A DNA stretch of 16,143 nt from Cladorrhinum sp. PSN259 (Eukaryota; Ascomycota; Sordariomycetes; Sordariales; Podosporaceae): NCBI GenBank assembly GCA_033725935.1, contig MU867168.1:1-16143 (forward strand). The letters run 5' to 3'. Below, one piece after another: positions 1 to 8,293 of the stretch. The stretch's first letter is position 1; the number at the start of each line of letters is the position of its first letter. Both the position numbers and the translations under genes were made by a program. A model generated the notes under the pieces. It ran no database searches. It saw nothing but the letters and a program-made list of their open reading frames with translations, and was not told the origin of the DNA.

Positions 1-463
1 AAATCCCCCGCACACGGACCATTATGCAGGGCATTGTGGGACCGTGACCAATCGTTGGGCCAGGGATGCGAAGACCCACGAAGTCCCAATGCAACTAATC
101 AGAAGAGACTCGACCGACTCGATGTTCGAGTCCTTCGAGTTGTACATGATCCCACCGACTCGACAGACTCGATAGTCGAGTCTCTCGAGTCAGGATACGA
201 TATACCTAGAAACACATGTAGATAGCTTCACTATAAGTAGGAGAAGTGCTAGGCACTTCTTATCGTGAGGACTTGGTTCCTCACGCAAGCAATTACAATC
301 GTTCATTGTCTACAATACTCATAAGCGATATTTTGTAGAGCTACCTGTTAGTTGACAGTGATTGACCCCGTCTGAGAGCGTCCCACAACCTTCGATTCCC
401 CTGTCATATTACCTTAGGCGTACTGCCTTGCAGTCTGAACCCTACCCGGTGCAGGTTGTAACA
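1..463 (+). repeat. Ty3/Gypsy LTR, 5' edge cut by window (solo LTR or 3' LTR)
   Basis: This stretch matches the LTR at 10168-10646 in the same orientation, and the LTR at 8294-8780 in reverse. Position 1 corresponds to 10185, so about 17 bases of the LTR lie outside the window. It ends in the terminal motif GTTGTAACA at 463, giving the usual CA end. The sequence after 463 does not resemble the leader or gag found after the plus-strand LTR, so this is a solo LTR or the 3' LTR of an element to the left. It is much less RIP-mutated than the 10168 copy: it keeps GTTGACAG where the other has GTTAATAG, and CCCACAA where the other has CCTATAT. A palindromic cassette built from GACTCGA and TCGAGTC occupies 107-191. 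Confidence 0.85.
107..191. repeat. palindromic GACTCGA/TCGAGTC cassette inside the LTR
   Basis: GACTCGA occurs at 107-113, 116-122, 157-163 and 166-172. Its reverse complement TCGAGTC occurs at 126-132, 176-182 and 185-191, with an imperfect copy near 135-141. Two perfect 7-bp-arm, 3-nt-loop hairpins result, at 116-132 (loop TGT) and 166-182 (loop TAG). The order forward, forward, reverse, reverse is repeated twice, so a roughly 50-bp unit appears duplicated. It lies in the 5' part of the LTR, where U3 regulatory sequence is expected. Its function is unknown. Confidence 0.8.
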
Positions 464-788
464 CTAGCCTTATTACTATATCTACTAATAATTGAAGGTA
501 TCGCGAGATCTTGGTTATAGGCGTTATCGTAGCGCATACGACCCAGTCGTGCTTATTAATCGAGCTATATATACATTATGTGTAATTATTTTATTAATAT
601 TCGGGTTATTTTTTTTCCGGTTATGCCCGATAACGCTTATAATTAACCACCATTACGGATCGGTAGCTGTCAATGTGTCACCCGTTCAATTACGCAAGTA
701 GACTACGTTCTCATCTGCCTTCTTAAACCGTGAAATTAGTCCAGGATGTTATTGTCGATTACCAAGTTCTCTTTTCTACTACCAGCGC
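464..788. other. unassigned flank of the LTR, no gene seen
   Basis: The stretch is AT-rich around 560-620, with runs such as TATATATA and an eight-T run, and returns to mixed composition after 650. It does not match the retroelement leader or gag. A 69-codon frame at 492-701 starts with TTG and has a hydrophobic middle, but it has no ATG start and no family resemblance, so it is not called. Confidence 0.5.
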
Positions 789-1238
789 TCAGAAGCATTG
801 CTCCTGTTGGAGGGGGACTCTGGCATCAAATTCTAACAAATCTTCCGCTTTAGTGAACGGGTCGTAGAGGTGGAAGTGGCCTCTTATACAAGTGTCGACC
901 TCCACTGTCGCGTGGACAATGATATCTTCCGCAAACGCCCGGCGAATATTCGGAAGCGCAACGGATGCGATCTCCACGTGCGGATCAAGCAGAAAATGCC
1001 AATATACGACTTGAAATATGCCGATTTTCGGGTAGTTTAAGACGCTGTGAAGCGCCACCTTTTTCTTAGCGGGCAAATGAGCACCCTTCAGAAGCAACTC
1101 TAAGGATATCATCGGTAAAGGTTGTACAACGCTCAAGAAGTGGGGATCTGATTGGATTGCCCCTGAACGGTAAACAAAGAGGAGACCTACCTGTGGAGGT
1201 AGAGATCTAGGACGTGGCTCAAATCTGCGCTGGGCCTG
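789..1238 (-). CDS. unrecognised open frame, possible last exon or gene remnant
   Basis: The minus-strand frame is open for about 150 codons from just below a TAA at 1239-1241 down to a TGA at 789. The lower 115 residues look protein-like, with balanced composition, hydrophobic stretches such as IGIFQVVYWHFLL and an acidic C-terminal part (AEDLLEFDARVPLQQE). No domain is recognised. The first in-frame ATG gives a short product starting at MISLELLLKG; otherwise the frame must begin as a downstream exon. A CCACAG followed by GTAGGT near 1185-1197 contains possible splice signals, but they conflict and no upstream exon was found. It could be a terminal exon, a relic of a gene broken by transposons, or chance. 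Confidence 0.25.
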   Translation of the reverse strand, partial: QAQRRFEPRPRSLPPQVGLLFVYRSGAIQSDPHFLSVVQPLPMISLELLLKGAHLPAKKKVALHSVLNYPKIGIFQVVYWHFLLDPHVEIASVALPNIRRAFAEDIIVHATVEVDTCIRGHFHLYDPFTKAEDLLEFDARVPLQQEQCF

Positions 1239-2099
1239 TTAAAAGACCCCATTTAGCCGATTATGGGAAGCACTGCAGAAAACGGGCTGCTTGGATAATT
1301 GAAAGATACGTGGAGCATTAAGCAAGTGTTAACGATCGTGTGAATGGTCTGAAGCTCGTGGTTCTTGGGTGATGAGGGTTAGGGCGCTGATTCAGTCAGT
1401 GACATTAAAGCATATAACTGAATGCACACCGTCTATTGTACCGTTTGATAGTACTGAAGGGCTCAGCAGGATACTTTAGGCTTTGATGAGGCATCTTGGT
1501 TCGCGTGGGATGACGTAAGGGACGCAGGGCTTTGTTCTCAGGAAGAGAAGGCCACGATCAGTTCCAGTTCAATTCGAACACGATAGCTATAAATATATAA
1601 CCACCCGGGGATAGAATGAGCACAAGATGGCAGCGCGACCTTATTCGTGAGTCACGATGCTACCGACCAAGAAACGGTTCAAGTGAGGAGCGCGAAGGGC
1701 GGGACTCGGGCAACACAGAGTGGCATGGGGCGATGAGGGTGGGCAGTAAAGTGTCTAAGTAGTGTCCTAATAAGCCTAAATAAAAGATTGAACGATCGAG
1801 GCATATCAGATAGGATAGATATCGATAACGTGAGGAGGACAGACTTTGTTCCCCCTTCGTACCCTGCCTCCGTACTAACAGAGGACTTTCGAATATAGTC
1901 AGTGGCCTAATTCTTTAAAACGTCAAAAGTCTTTAAGGAGGAAGAGCGTCCGACCACAGCACCACTACCGCGAAGCGAATCAAATATTGCATGGGGAAAT
2001 AAGGTCTTGGTCGGACGTCTAATTTGATTAGTGTAAACAGACTGGTTGAATGGCTGGATTAGGGTCTGCTCCCCGTGAACGCCAATTAATCTCCGACAG

Positions 2100-2190
2100 C
2101 ATGCATGATAATGTTACCCATGCTAGAAAAGGCAGGGGGGTTCTGTGCCCCCCCTGTAAGCCTTCACAAGAAGGAGAGAACACATGCATG
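2100..2190. repeat. hairpin flanked by two CATGCATG palindromes
   Basis: CATGCATG occurs at 2100-2107 and again at 2183-2190. Between them is an uninterrupted 8-bp stem, CAGGGGGG at 2133-2140 against CCCCCCTG at 2149-2156, with an 8-nt loop. The stem can be extended by AAGGC (2129-2133) against GCCTT (2160-2164) across a 4-nt bulge. I see no target-site duplication, so a small mobile element is not established. It could be a structural or regulatory sequence or a chance G/C-run hairpin. Confidence 0.45.
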
Positions 2191-2355
2191 GACGGTTCGC
2201 CACGCTTGCATCTAACTGCCAACGGAATCGCCTGCTCGCGGAGCTTGGAATACTACCGACCGTCTCGGCGGACCTCAAACAGGATCGTGCGAGGCCACGA
2301 TGATGCTGCAAGGGGACAGCTCTGCTGCTGCCCCTTCCTGCGAAGACGAGGCTAT

Positions 2356-2379
2356 GGTCGGTCGGACGGTCGGTCGGTC
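2356..2379. repeat. GGTC/GTCG tetranucleotide run
   Basis: Five near-perfect units of GGTC or GGAC lie in tandem, directly followed by a G-rich AGAGGGGGAGGAGG stretch. It is a short microsatellite-like run in the non-coding area and nothing suggests a function. Confidence 0.6.
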
Positions 2380-2933
2380 AGAGGGGGAGGAGGAGTGGCA
2401 GGACTGCCGGCCGCCGGCTGGCTGGTTGACTGTTAGTAACTGTCTTTGGAGTTTGGCAGCTAAAGACAGCGCTCAAAAGAAGAAGCGTCGTCTCCACTCA
2501 GCCCCACCTTAGCGACTTGGCGGACAAGCATCCCCGCGAAGGCTTTTCCTCTGTGCGGCATGCTCCACTTCGCCAAACATTGCCCGGTGGTTTCAGGAAC
2601 ATGTGGCTTGGCCGCGGTGTTTAAATTCCACTCCGCAGCAGGGGGGCTTGAGAATTCTCCCGGACACCGCACAGCTACAACGAAGAGACAGCCATGTCTT
2701 GTTGTTTATTGTTCATAGCAATGCTCATGTTAAAGACCCCTCCCTTAATGCCGTTGCTATGATACACGTAGGAAGAAAAAACGCAGGAATTACTGCTTTT
2801 GGCAGCGCTCGCTTTTGAAGCTCTCGGTTTCGTGGCGCAACGAAACGGCCTGTGGGACCCGGCGAAAACGCTGCATCCGACATCCGGGACAGAAAAAAAA
2901 AGAGAAGAACTCCACGCCCTGCCCCGCCCCTTA

Positions 2934-4221
2934 TCATATCCCGCTGAACTTGACCGATGTCGTCGTCGTCTTGGTGATGCCCTTGGCGGCATGCGCGTTG
3001 GTCCGGTCGATGGACTCGTCGCTCGAGAGGCCGTCGACCGTGGCAAAGACATTGACGGTCGCGCCCTTGGCGTCGTGGTCCCGGTTGCCCATCTCGTAGT
3101 TGTTGGCCTCGTTGAACCCGCGCTCGCTGCTGGTCTCGTCGCTGACCGACTTGAAGACGTCGCGTCGTGTGCCCCTAACTGACCGCAGCGCCGTGCTATC
3201 GTTGTGTCGCTTGTACCCAGAGCCCGTGGTTCCCTTGGACTTGAACGACGACCCAATCACGTTCTTAAACAGCGGGCGCAGCGCGGGAATGCTGCCGGCG
3301 AGAATGCCCACGTTGGCCTCGACCACAGTCCAGATGCAGATATCGCGCGAGTCCCACAGCCAGTCTCCGGTCTTTCCGTAGTCGACGATGGACGGGATCT
3401 TCGCAATCGCCGCAGCACATGCGAAGCAGCCGAGACCGAGAGCGACGATTAGCGAGGCACGCTTGCGCTTGTTCATCTGGAGTCCCCACAGGAGCGGCAC
3501 AGGGATGATTACGGCAAAGCAGAAGTCCGTCAGGATGTTGAGCGCCACGTTGGTGTACGACAGCGTCTGGAGCGTCTTCGTGTCCCAGCACGTGGCAGTC
3601 TGGGCCACCACGGGGTCCCAGAGCGCGGCAATGTTGGTGCACTGCAACACAATAGTCTGCAGAAACCCATGGTGAGCACGGCGTCCACACAGTTCGTCAG
3701 ATAAGCACCTACGAAGAAGCAGCCGATCGTGTAGAAACTCATGAACACCATGATACCGATAATGATGCGTCGGTACACGGCGCTAGTGGCAATACGGAGG
3801 AGGGTCGAGCCGACAGCCAGCTTGACGACGCAGATGGCGATGAGAAAGATAGGCTGGCTGATGAAGTTCAACTTCAGGCCGGTCGAGATGTGTTCTGGAG
3901 GAATGTCGCCCATATGTCTGCCGGCACCGTAGATGGTCGACCCCCAGATAAGGCCCTCACCCACGATAGCCAGCGCCATAGCCAGCGACATAAAGTAGTC
4001 CTGCAGCACGGGTCAGCACGGTGTCCTTCGGGTCTCAAGGCGGCAGCGCGCACATCTAAGCCGAGGTTGCGGACCATGAATACTCGGGCATACATGCGGG
4101 CCGAGTAGGTGATGAGAGCCAGCATCGTGACGGTCATGGTCGCGCCGATGATTCGCGGCGCCGCATTTTCGGCCGGATTCGACGGAAGCGGCGGCATCGG
4201 TGGCGGGGCGGAGTCGGACAT
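2934..4221 (-). CDS. integral membrane protein, SAT4 / fungal rhodopsin-domain family (seven helices)
   Basis: Three exons at 4221-4054, 4000-3713 and 3656-2934 encode 392 residues. The phase-0 introns (4053-4001, 53 nt; 3712-3657, 56 nt) have GTGCGC and GTAGGT donors, CTGAC/CTCAC branch candidates and GCAG ends. Splicing restores the family motifs: exon 1 ends NLGLD and exon 2 begins DYFMSLA (GLDD-type motif), and exons 2-3 join to give CFF-TIVLQCTNIAALWD. Further family marks are ILTDFCFAVIIPVPLLWGLQM (split here as ILTDFCFAVI at 193-202 and IPVPLLWGLQ at 203-212) and VVEANVGILAGSIPALRPLF at 263-282. Helices lie at about 22-42, 58-80, 103-122, 131-157, 181-205, 217-236 and 255-275. Cys158 and Cys175 may form the extracellular disulphide. 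The 110-residue tail is hydrophilic and probably cytosolic. The ATG has a good context (CCGCCATGTCC). Its ligand and role are unknown; relatives include putative sensors and CFEM-linked PTH11-like receptors. Confidence 0.9.
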
Positions 4222-5719
4222 GGCGGATAAACTCTTTCTTCAAAACAAAACAACAGAAACAGCAACAGAGTAATAACGAATGCTCCGAATGCTCCGGATT
4301 GCAGGCAAGCCCACTGCACTAGTTCCCGGAGAACTGTTTCGTCCCAGGGAGGAAGAAAAAACCAGGAAAAGATCGGCCAAGAGGTGGGTACCTAAGACAG
4401 TTATATCTTGGGGCATCGGCCAGACATCTTCGAGACCCCTGGATCGCTAATGCACAGAATCCGATCACACATGGGATCGAACCCTCCGACCATTATCACG
4501 AAGTTTCGATAGTTGCACTCGCGTCAGGCATCCCGAGTGTCTTAACGCAGAAACGCCCCTGACTAGGGTAAGGTAACATAGGAAGCTGTAATATAGTGTA
4601 GTTACGTATAAAAGTAAAATCCCCTTGTCAGGTACCGCCTATTTTGGCAATATTGCCGCTCCTTGATCGAGGCTAATGCATACACACAAAATATTAGTGG
4701 TTTTGTGCATAGAATAGGTAATTCTAGTCTATGTGTTGAACCCTGCTCAGTTTGGTACACTACATGCCCCACAGGTTAAACATACCCATGTAATTACTCT
4801 ATAGTGCTTCTTTTCGCGACTGCGACTTCTTGGCAGGACTAGCCTCGAACTGAAAATACTCGCGCACGGTCGACCACGCTATGACCTTAATTTGCAGCTG
4901 GCCAGTAGTGCGTCTTTCTTGCAAATCATGGAACACGATCACGACCACGAATGGGCGGCGGGTTCGGCAAGCACAGGCATCCCCCTCTCTTGTTATCCCT
5001 TATGCCTTCTCTTGTTATCTCTTGGTTTACCAAAGGCCGAGCCTCTGCGGTATAGGACAGTAAAGGTCAGTAAGCACCCGCCTGCCGCGACGATGAGGAG
5101 GGAGGATTGGCAGAAGGGGACAGAGCAGTAACGACTTGTCCATTTTGAAACACAACGAACATCCGGCTTATTTCCCCAGCTAGACGGGTTTCTTAGCTCT
5201 TTACATCTCCTCTGTTTTATCTTTCCCACAGAAGCGGCTAACACAGGACCCGAAAACCCCAGAGGACTCAAAGACCTCGACACCAAACGCACATTCTTGC
5301 GGAGCGTCAACGCAGCCAAGGCACTGCTATCGTCGCTGGTTCCAGCATAGTAGTACCACGAATCCTTCGGCCTCAGAGGCTCAAAGGCCAGGAATACCAC
5401 GTGATTGTGGGGCTTGCACCATCGAGTAAGTGGATAAGGACGGGAACCCTTGCCACCACCATCAGGGGAGGGCACTCTAGATCCATCCAAGTGGACCACA
5501 AGAAATAGGTTCAATGCAGCTCGCTGGAAACGGCATAGCCCCCCGGAAGCGCTCTCATGATGTCGGATATCGTCGTCCTTTCAGACGCGTATGAACTCCC
5601 GGAAAAGACTACTTTAAGCCGGTCGTCCCCAGCTATTTGGAGCGCCAGTGCATCCGATCTCCATCTCTCCCACGTAGCTTTCAGCACCTGTGAAATACTA
5701 CCAGCACAAATACGACAAG
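4222..5719. other. divergent intergenic region between membrane protein and tyrosinase genes
   Basis: The two genes are transcribed away from each other, so both promoters should lie here. No clear TATA box is placed at the expected distance from either start. 4570-4860 is AT-richer, with an imperfect inverted repeat around 4677-4711 (ATGCATACACACAAAA against GTTTTGTGCAT). 4560-4800 shows no coding sign. Candidate frames overlap on both strands at 5220-5580 and are described separately. Confidence 0.5.
4993..5580 (-). CDS. unrecognised methionine-free open frame, doubtful
   Basis: The frame is open for about 195 codons on the minus strand, from a stop near 5581 to a stop at 4993. It contains patches that look protein-like, for example PHNHVVFLAFEPLRPKDSW and a hydrophobic stretch near its end (SSLLIVAAGGCLLTFTVLY). 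There is no ATG in the frame, so it could only be part of a spliced gene or a decayed one. On the opposite strand, 5232-5350 reads after a good 3' splice signal (TTTATCTTTCCCACAG) as a short exon-like frame ending LLSSLVPA and a TAG stop. Both cannot easily be real. No family is recognised on either strand. Confidence 0.15.
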   Translation of the reverse strand, partial: KDDDIRHHESASGGLCRFQRAALNLFLVVHLDGSRVPSPDGGGKGSRPYPLTRWCKPHNHVVFLAFEPLRPKDSWYYYAGTSDDSSALAALTLRKNVRLVSRSLSPLGFSGPVLAASVGKIKQRRCKELRNPSSWGNKPDVRCVSKWTSRYCSVPFCQSSLLIVAAGGCLLTFTVLYRRGSAFGKPRDNKRRHKG

Positions 5720-7074
5720 ATGCGCGCAGGTTGCTTAGTTATCCTAGCCGCCACGGCCGCCCTCGCGGTGCCGGCTCCGGTCCCTCAGGACGACGGCATC
5801 ACCCCTCCCGATAGCGAGGTACCCTCGGACCCCGCTGAAGCCCTCCAGCTCCTCGACTCTCTCGGGGAGGCTGCTTACCAGCTCGTCCAAGATAATCTCA
5901 ATACGACGGTAACTAAGCGGGCTGGAGGATGCACTCTCAGCACACTTAAGGTCCGCCGAGAATGGTGAGTTTGCGTATTCTAACTCTATTGCATTGCTAG
6001 CGATGCTGACAGGCTTCTTCTAGGGGATCCTTGAGCAAGGACCAGCGCAGGAGTTACATCAGCGCCGTCAAGTGCCTGCAGTCTAAGCCTTCCCGCCTAG
6101 GTAACTTAGCACCCGGTGCCCAGAGCCGCTATGACGACTTCATCGCCGTCCACATCCAGCAGACCATGGAGATTCACTATACAGGGAACTTCTTATCATG
6201 GCACCGCTACTTTACCTGGCTATATGAGAAGGCTCTCCGTGAGGAGTGCGGCTACACCGGTACTCAGCCGGTATGTTTTCCCTCACCTCTTTCTTCCGGG
6301 CATATCGGCTAACACGCACACCAGTACTGGAATTGGGGTATTTCTGCCATCAGCGGCCTAGAGAGCTCGCCCGTCTTCGACGGCAGCGACACCTCCCTCT
6401 CAGGCAATGGCGAGTTCATTCCTAACAAGGGGCCCATTGTGCTTGGTGCCGGCCCCGACCTCCCGACTATTATTCTTCCTTCCGGGACAGGCGGCGGCTG
6501 TGTCACTTCGGGCCCTTTCCAGAACATGTCCCTCAATCTCGGGCCCGTCAGTCTGGATACCCCCGAGGGTGTGATCTCCAACCCGGCTGGCCCATTGGCC
6601 TACAATCCCCGCTGCCTAAAGCGCGATCTTACCACCGAGATCAACCGCAGGTTCGCTAATGCCACGTCTACCCTGAAGAACATCATCCTCCCCCAGGACA
6701 TCGACTCCTTCCAGATGACCATGCAGGGCATTCCTGGCTCCGGCAACATCGGCATCCACGGCGGCGGTCACTACTCTATGGGCGGCGATCCCGGCCGCGA
6801 CTTCTTCGTCTCGCCCGGTGATCCCGCTTTCTACCTGCACCACGCTATGATCGACCGCGTCTGGACCACCTGGCAGCTGCTCTCACCAAGAACGCGCACT
6901 AAGGGTACTACTGCCGTGGCTGGCACCCGGACCTTCATGAACCAGCCGCCTAGCGATGCTACGACCATTGAGGATCTCGTCGACATCTCGTGGGCTGGTG
7001 GCGACGGGTCTGTCTTCCCGATTAAGGACCTCCTCAGTACGACAGATGGTCCTTTCTGCTACATTTACCTTTAG
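5720..7074 (+). CDS. secreted tyrosinase / catechol oxidase (type-3 copper enzyme), short fungal type
   Basis: Exons 5720-5964, 6024-6270 and 6325-7074 encode 413 residues. Introns of 59 and 54 nt have GTGAGT and GTATGT donors and CTGAC and CTAAC branch sites. The enzyme should oxidise phenols or catechols to quinones with O2. The CuA histidines are H125, H133 and H142 (SWHRYF); the CuB set is H309-GGG-H313 and H336 (FYLHHAMIDRVW). Other family marks are RREWGSLS across the first splice junction and EKALREECGY followed by QPYWNWG across the second. Residues 1-19 form a signal peptide. Lys66-Arg67 is a Kex2-like site that would free a mature form starting at A68. Position 131, where long fungal tyrosinases carry the Cys linked to the second CuA histidine, is Glu. 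There is no C-terminal shielding domain, so the length fits the short catechol-oxidase-like class. N-glycosylation sites include NTT 61, NMS 232 and NAT 276. The GTG at 5690 is not used; the first in-frame ATG is 5720, with A at -3. Confidence 0.96.
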
Positions 7075-7594
7075 TATAGCATCTGGCGTTTAGCTTTGTT
7101 CTCAGCTTCTATGAATAACTATTTAATACTATAACCCTTTTACATACCGTCCTTTACTTAACCCTCCGCCATTCTCCACATCTATTATATATTAATATAG
7201 TGCATTGGATTAAATGTTGCCTCTTACGCCGTAGACTTACATATCTACTAATCTGCTACATCTCTATTGAATGGTGTGTTGGATGGAAATACAGTATATA
7301 GTATAGTGGAAGGAAATCAAAGATGAAAGAGCAGTTGGAAAGAAGAGTGTATATTCATTGTCTATCTTCTAGCTGTATAAAGTGGGAAAAAGCCAGTATT
7401 ATTATAGTAGTCTAGGTTGCCAAGTAATCTACCGGAATCAAAGTGTTCCGAGTAGATCAGGGGTTCCTTAGTAGATCAGGTAGATCAGGGGTTCTTAAGT
7501 AGATCAGGGGGATCTACGTATTCAGGGGTTCCTTTTCTAACAGATCTATATATTCAGTAGCTTTATAGATCATGTGGATATTATCGGGTATTGT
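7075..7594. other. tyrosinase 3' flank and repeat-bearing AT-rich spacer
   Basis: An AT-rich stretch follows the tyrosinase stop. No canonical AATAAA is seen; GAATAACTATTTAATACT at 7111-7128 is the nearest A/T signal for 3' end formation. From 7426 short repeats of GTAGATCAGGGGTTCCTT-like units begin, followed by the retroelement gag fragment at about 7595. No gene is seen. Confidence 0.5.
7426..7545. repeat. cluster of short direct and inverted AGTAGATCAGGGGTTC repeats
   Basis: The unit AGTAGATCAGGGGTTCCTT, whole or in part, recurs at about 7451, 7470, 7481 and 7498, and CAGGGGTTCCTT appears again at about 7522. An inverted pair brackets the start: ATCTACCGGAA against TTCCGAGTAGAT at 7426-7454, differing by one inserted base. 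A second palindrome, GTAGATC and GATCTAC around AGGGG, lies near 7500-7518. It adjoins the broken end of the minus-strand gag fragment and may be a rearrangement footprint or the end of another repeat. Confidence 0.55.
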
Positions 7595-8281
7595 ATACCC
7601 AATAGAAAATACGATTATTAACGATAATAGCCTTATTAATATAAGCGTTAAAGGATAAGGTATATTAGTCCTCCTTAATAAATTCGTCCTTAACCTTAGG
7701 TTTCAGTCCTTTATAAAACTTATTCTTTAAAGCTATATCTGCCTAATTAACCCTGAAAACGTCGCGGCGGAATAATATCGCGTACGCTATAGCTAATACT
7801 GTCTATACTAGTCGCTTTAAGCGATCCTCGGCGGCCTTCTCCTCGTCAGGCTCGCCGTATATCTTCTTAATTTCCTCCTCGAACTTACTCAGCCTAACCT
7901 TAAAGATCTATTAGGTAAAGGGTTCTCTCTCGTCTTCGCCGTAATCGAAATAGTTCCTAAGGATCCCGTCGAACCATTACTTAAGGTCTCCTCTAAGGAA
8001 GCTAGTAGCATAAAAGAGTTACGACTTAGGGTCCTTAATACCGTAAAGGCGGGAATTAGTTCTAATATACGAGATCTAAGGCGGGAATTTTTGCTTATTA
8101 CCGTTAAAGATAGGGGGTTTTCCGACCTTAGCTGCGATCTTAGGAATATTATCGGGTTTACTAATACGCTTGCTTGTAATAGTAGATTAAAGGCGTATAA
8201 TTTCCTCCTTAAGCTCTTTATGCTTATTCTTACCTTAAAGAATCCTCTCTATATTATCAAGTCCTTTAATAAGGGCTTTTT
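7595..8281 (-). pseudogene. Gypsy gag fragment, N-terminally deleted and RIP-mutated
   Basis: The reverse complement matches the plus-strand gag at about 10879-11535, including the EELKEEII-type helix and the region around the gag capsid-like core. The fragment abuts the LTR end at 8281-8294 with the leader and about the first 58 gag codons missing. Compared with the plus copy it carries about 35 extra bases near 8220-8255, so the two gag genes are not identical. An open plus-strand frame at 8091-8315 is only the antisense shadow of this gag; the equivalent shadow exists at 10886-11215 in the other copy. Homology ends at about 7595. Confidence 0.8.
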
Positions 8282-8293
8282 GTTACAACCTGC
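8281..8293. repeat. 13-bp duplication of the LTR end
   Basis: TGTTACAACCTGC at 8281-8293 is followed directly by TGTTATAACCTGC at 8294-8306, the inverted 3' end of the LTR. The outer copy keeps ACA, the inner has the RIP-like ATA. It may record strand slippage during reverse transcription or the junction that joined LTR to gag. Confidence 0.7.

Larger units (their letters stand above)
1239..2933. other. long intergenic stretch without a supported gene
   Basis: No reading frame here has convincing coding character. A TATA-like CTATAAATATATAA at about 1587-1600 is followed by an ATG at 1616 opening a 48-codon frame to 1762, rich in Arg, Ser and Gly, which is most likely chance. A 128-codon plus frame at 2050-2436 is of low complexity and has no homology I recognise. 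The stretch also holds a hairpin (2100-2190) and a GGTC-type tetranucleotide run (2356-2379). The last 200 bases are presumably the 3' untranslated region and downstream flank of the minus-strand membrane protein gene. Confidence 0.5.

Noticed and set aside
1616..1762. 48-codon frame 16 bases after a TATA-like box
   Set aside because: Too short and compositionally random to call; the TATA to ATG distance leaves almost no 5' untranslated region.
2050..2436. 128-codon plus-strand frame with an ATG
   Set aside because: Composition is Arg/Gly/Ser-rich and low complexity, it overlaps a tetranucleotide repeat and a G-run hairpin, and no domain is recognised.
2675..3690. Long overlapping frames on both strands within the membrane protein gene
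   Set aside because: They are alternate-frame shadows of the spliced SAT4-type gene in GC-rich DNA, with Arg/Ser/Ala-rich low-complexity products.
4465..4500. tRNA T-arm-like string (reverse complement contains GGGTTCGATCCC)
   Set aside because: The flanking bases do not pair into a T-stem and no acceptor, D or anticodon arms can be drawn on either strand.
6309..6843. Minus-strand frames inside tyrosinase exon 3
   Set aside because: They are complement shadows of the strongly conserved tyrosinase coding sequence.
7426..7545. Possible CRISPR-like array
   Set aside because: Repeats are imperfect, spacing is irregular, there is no spacer pattern, and the context is a eukaryotic genome.
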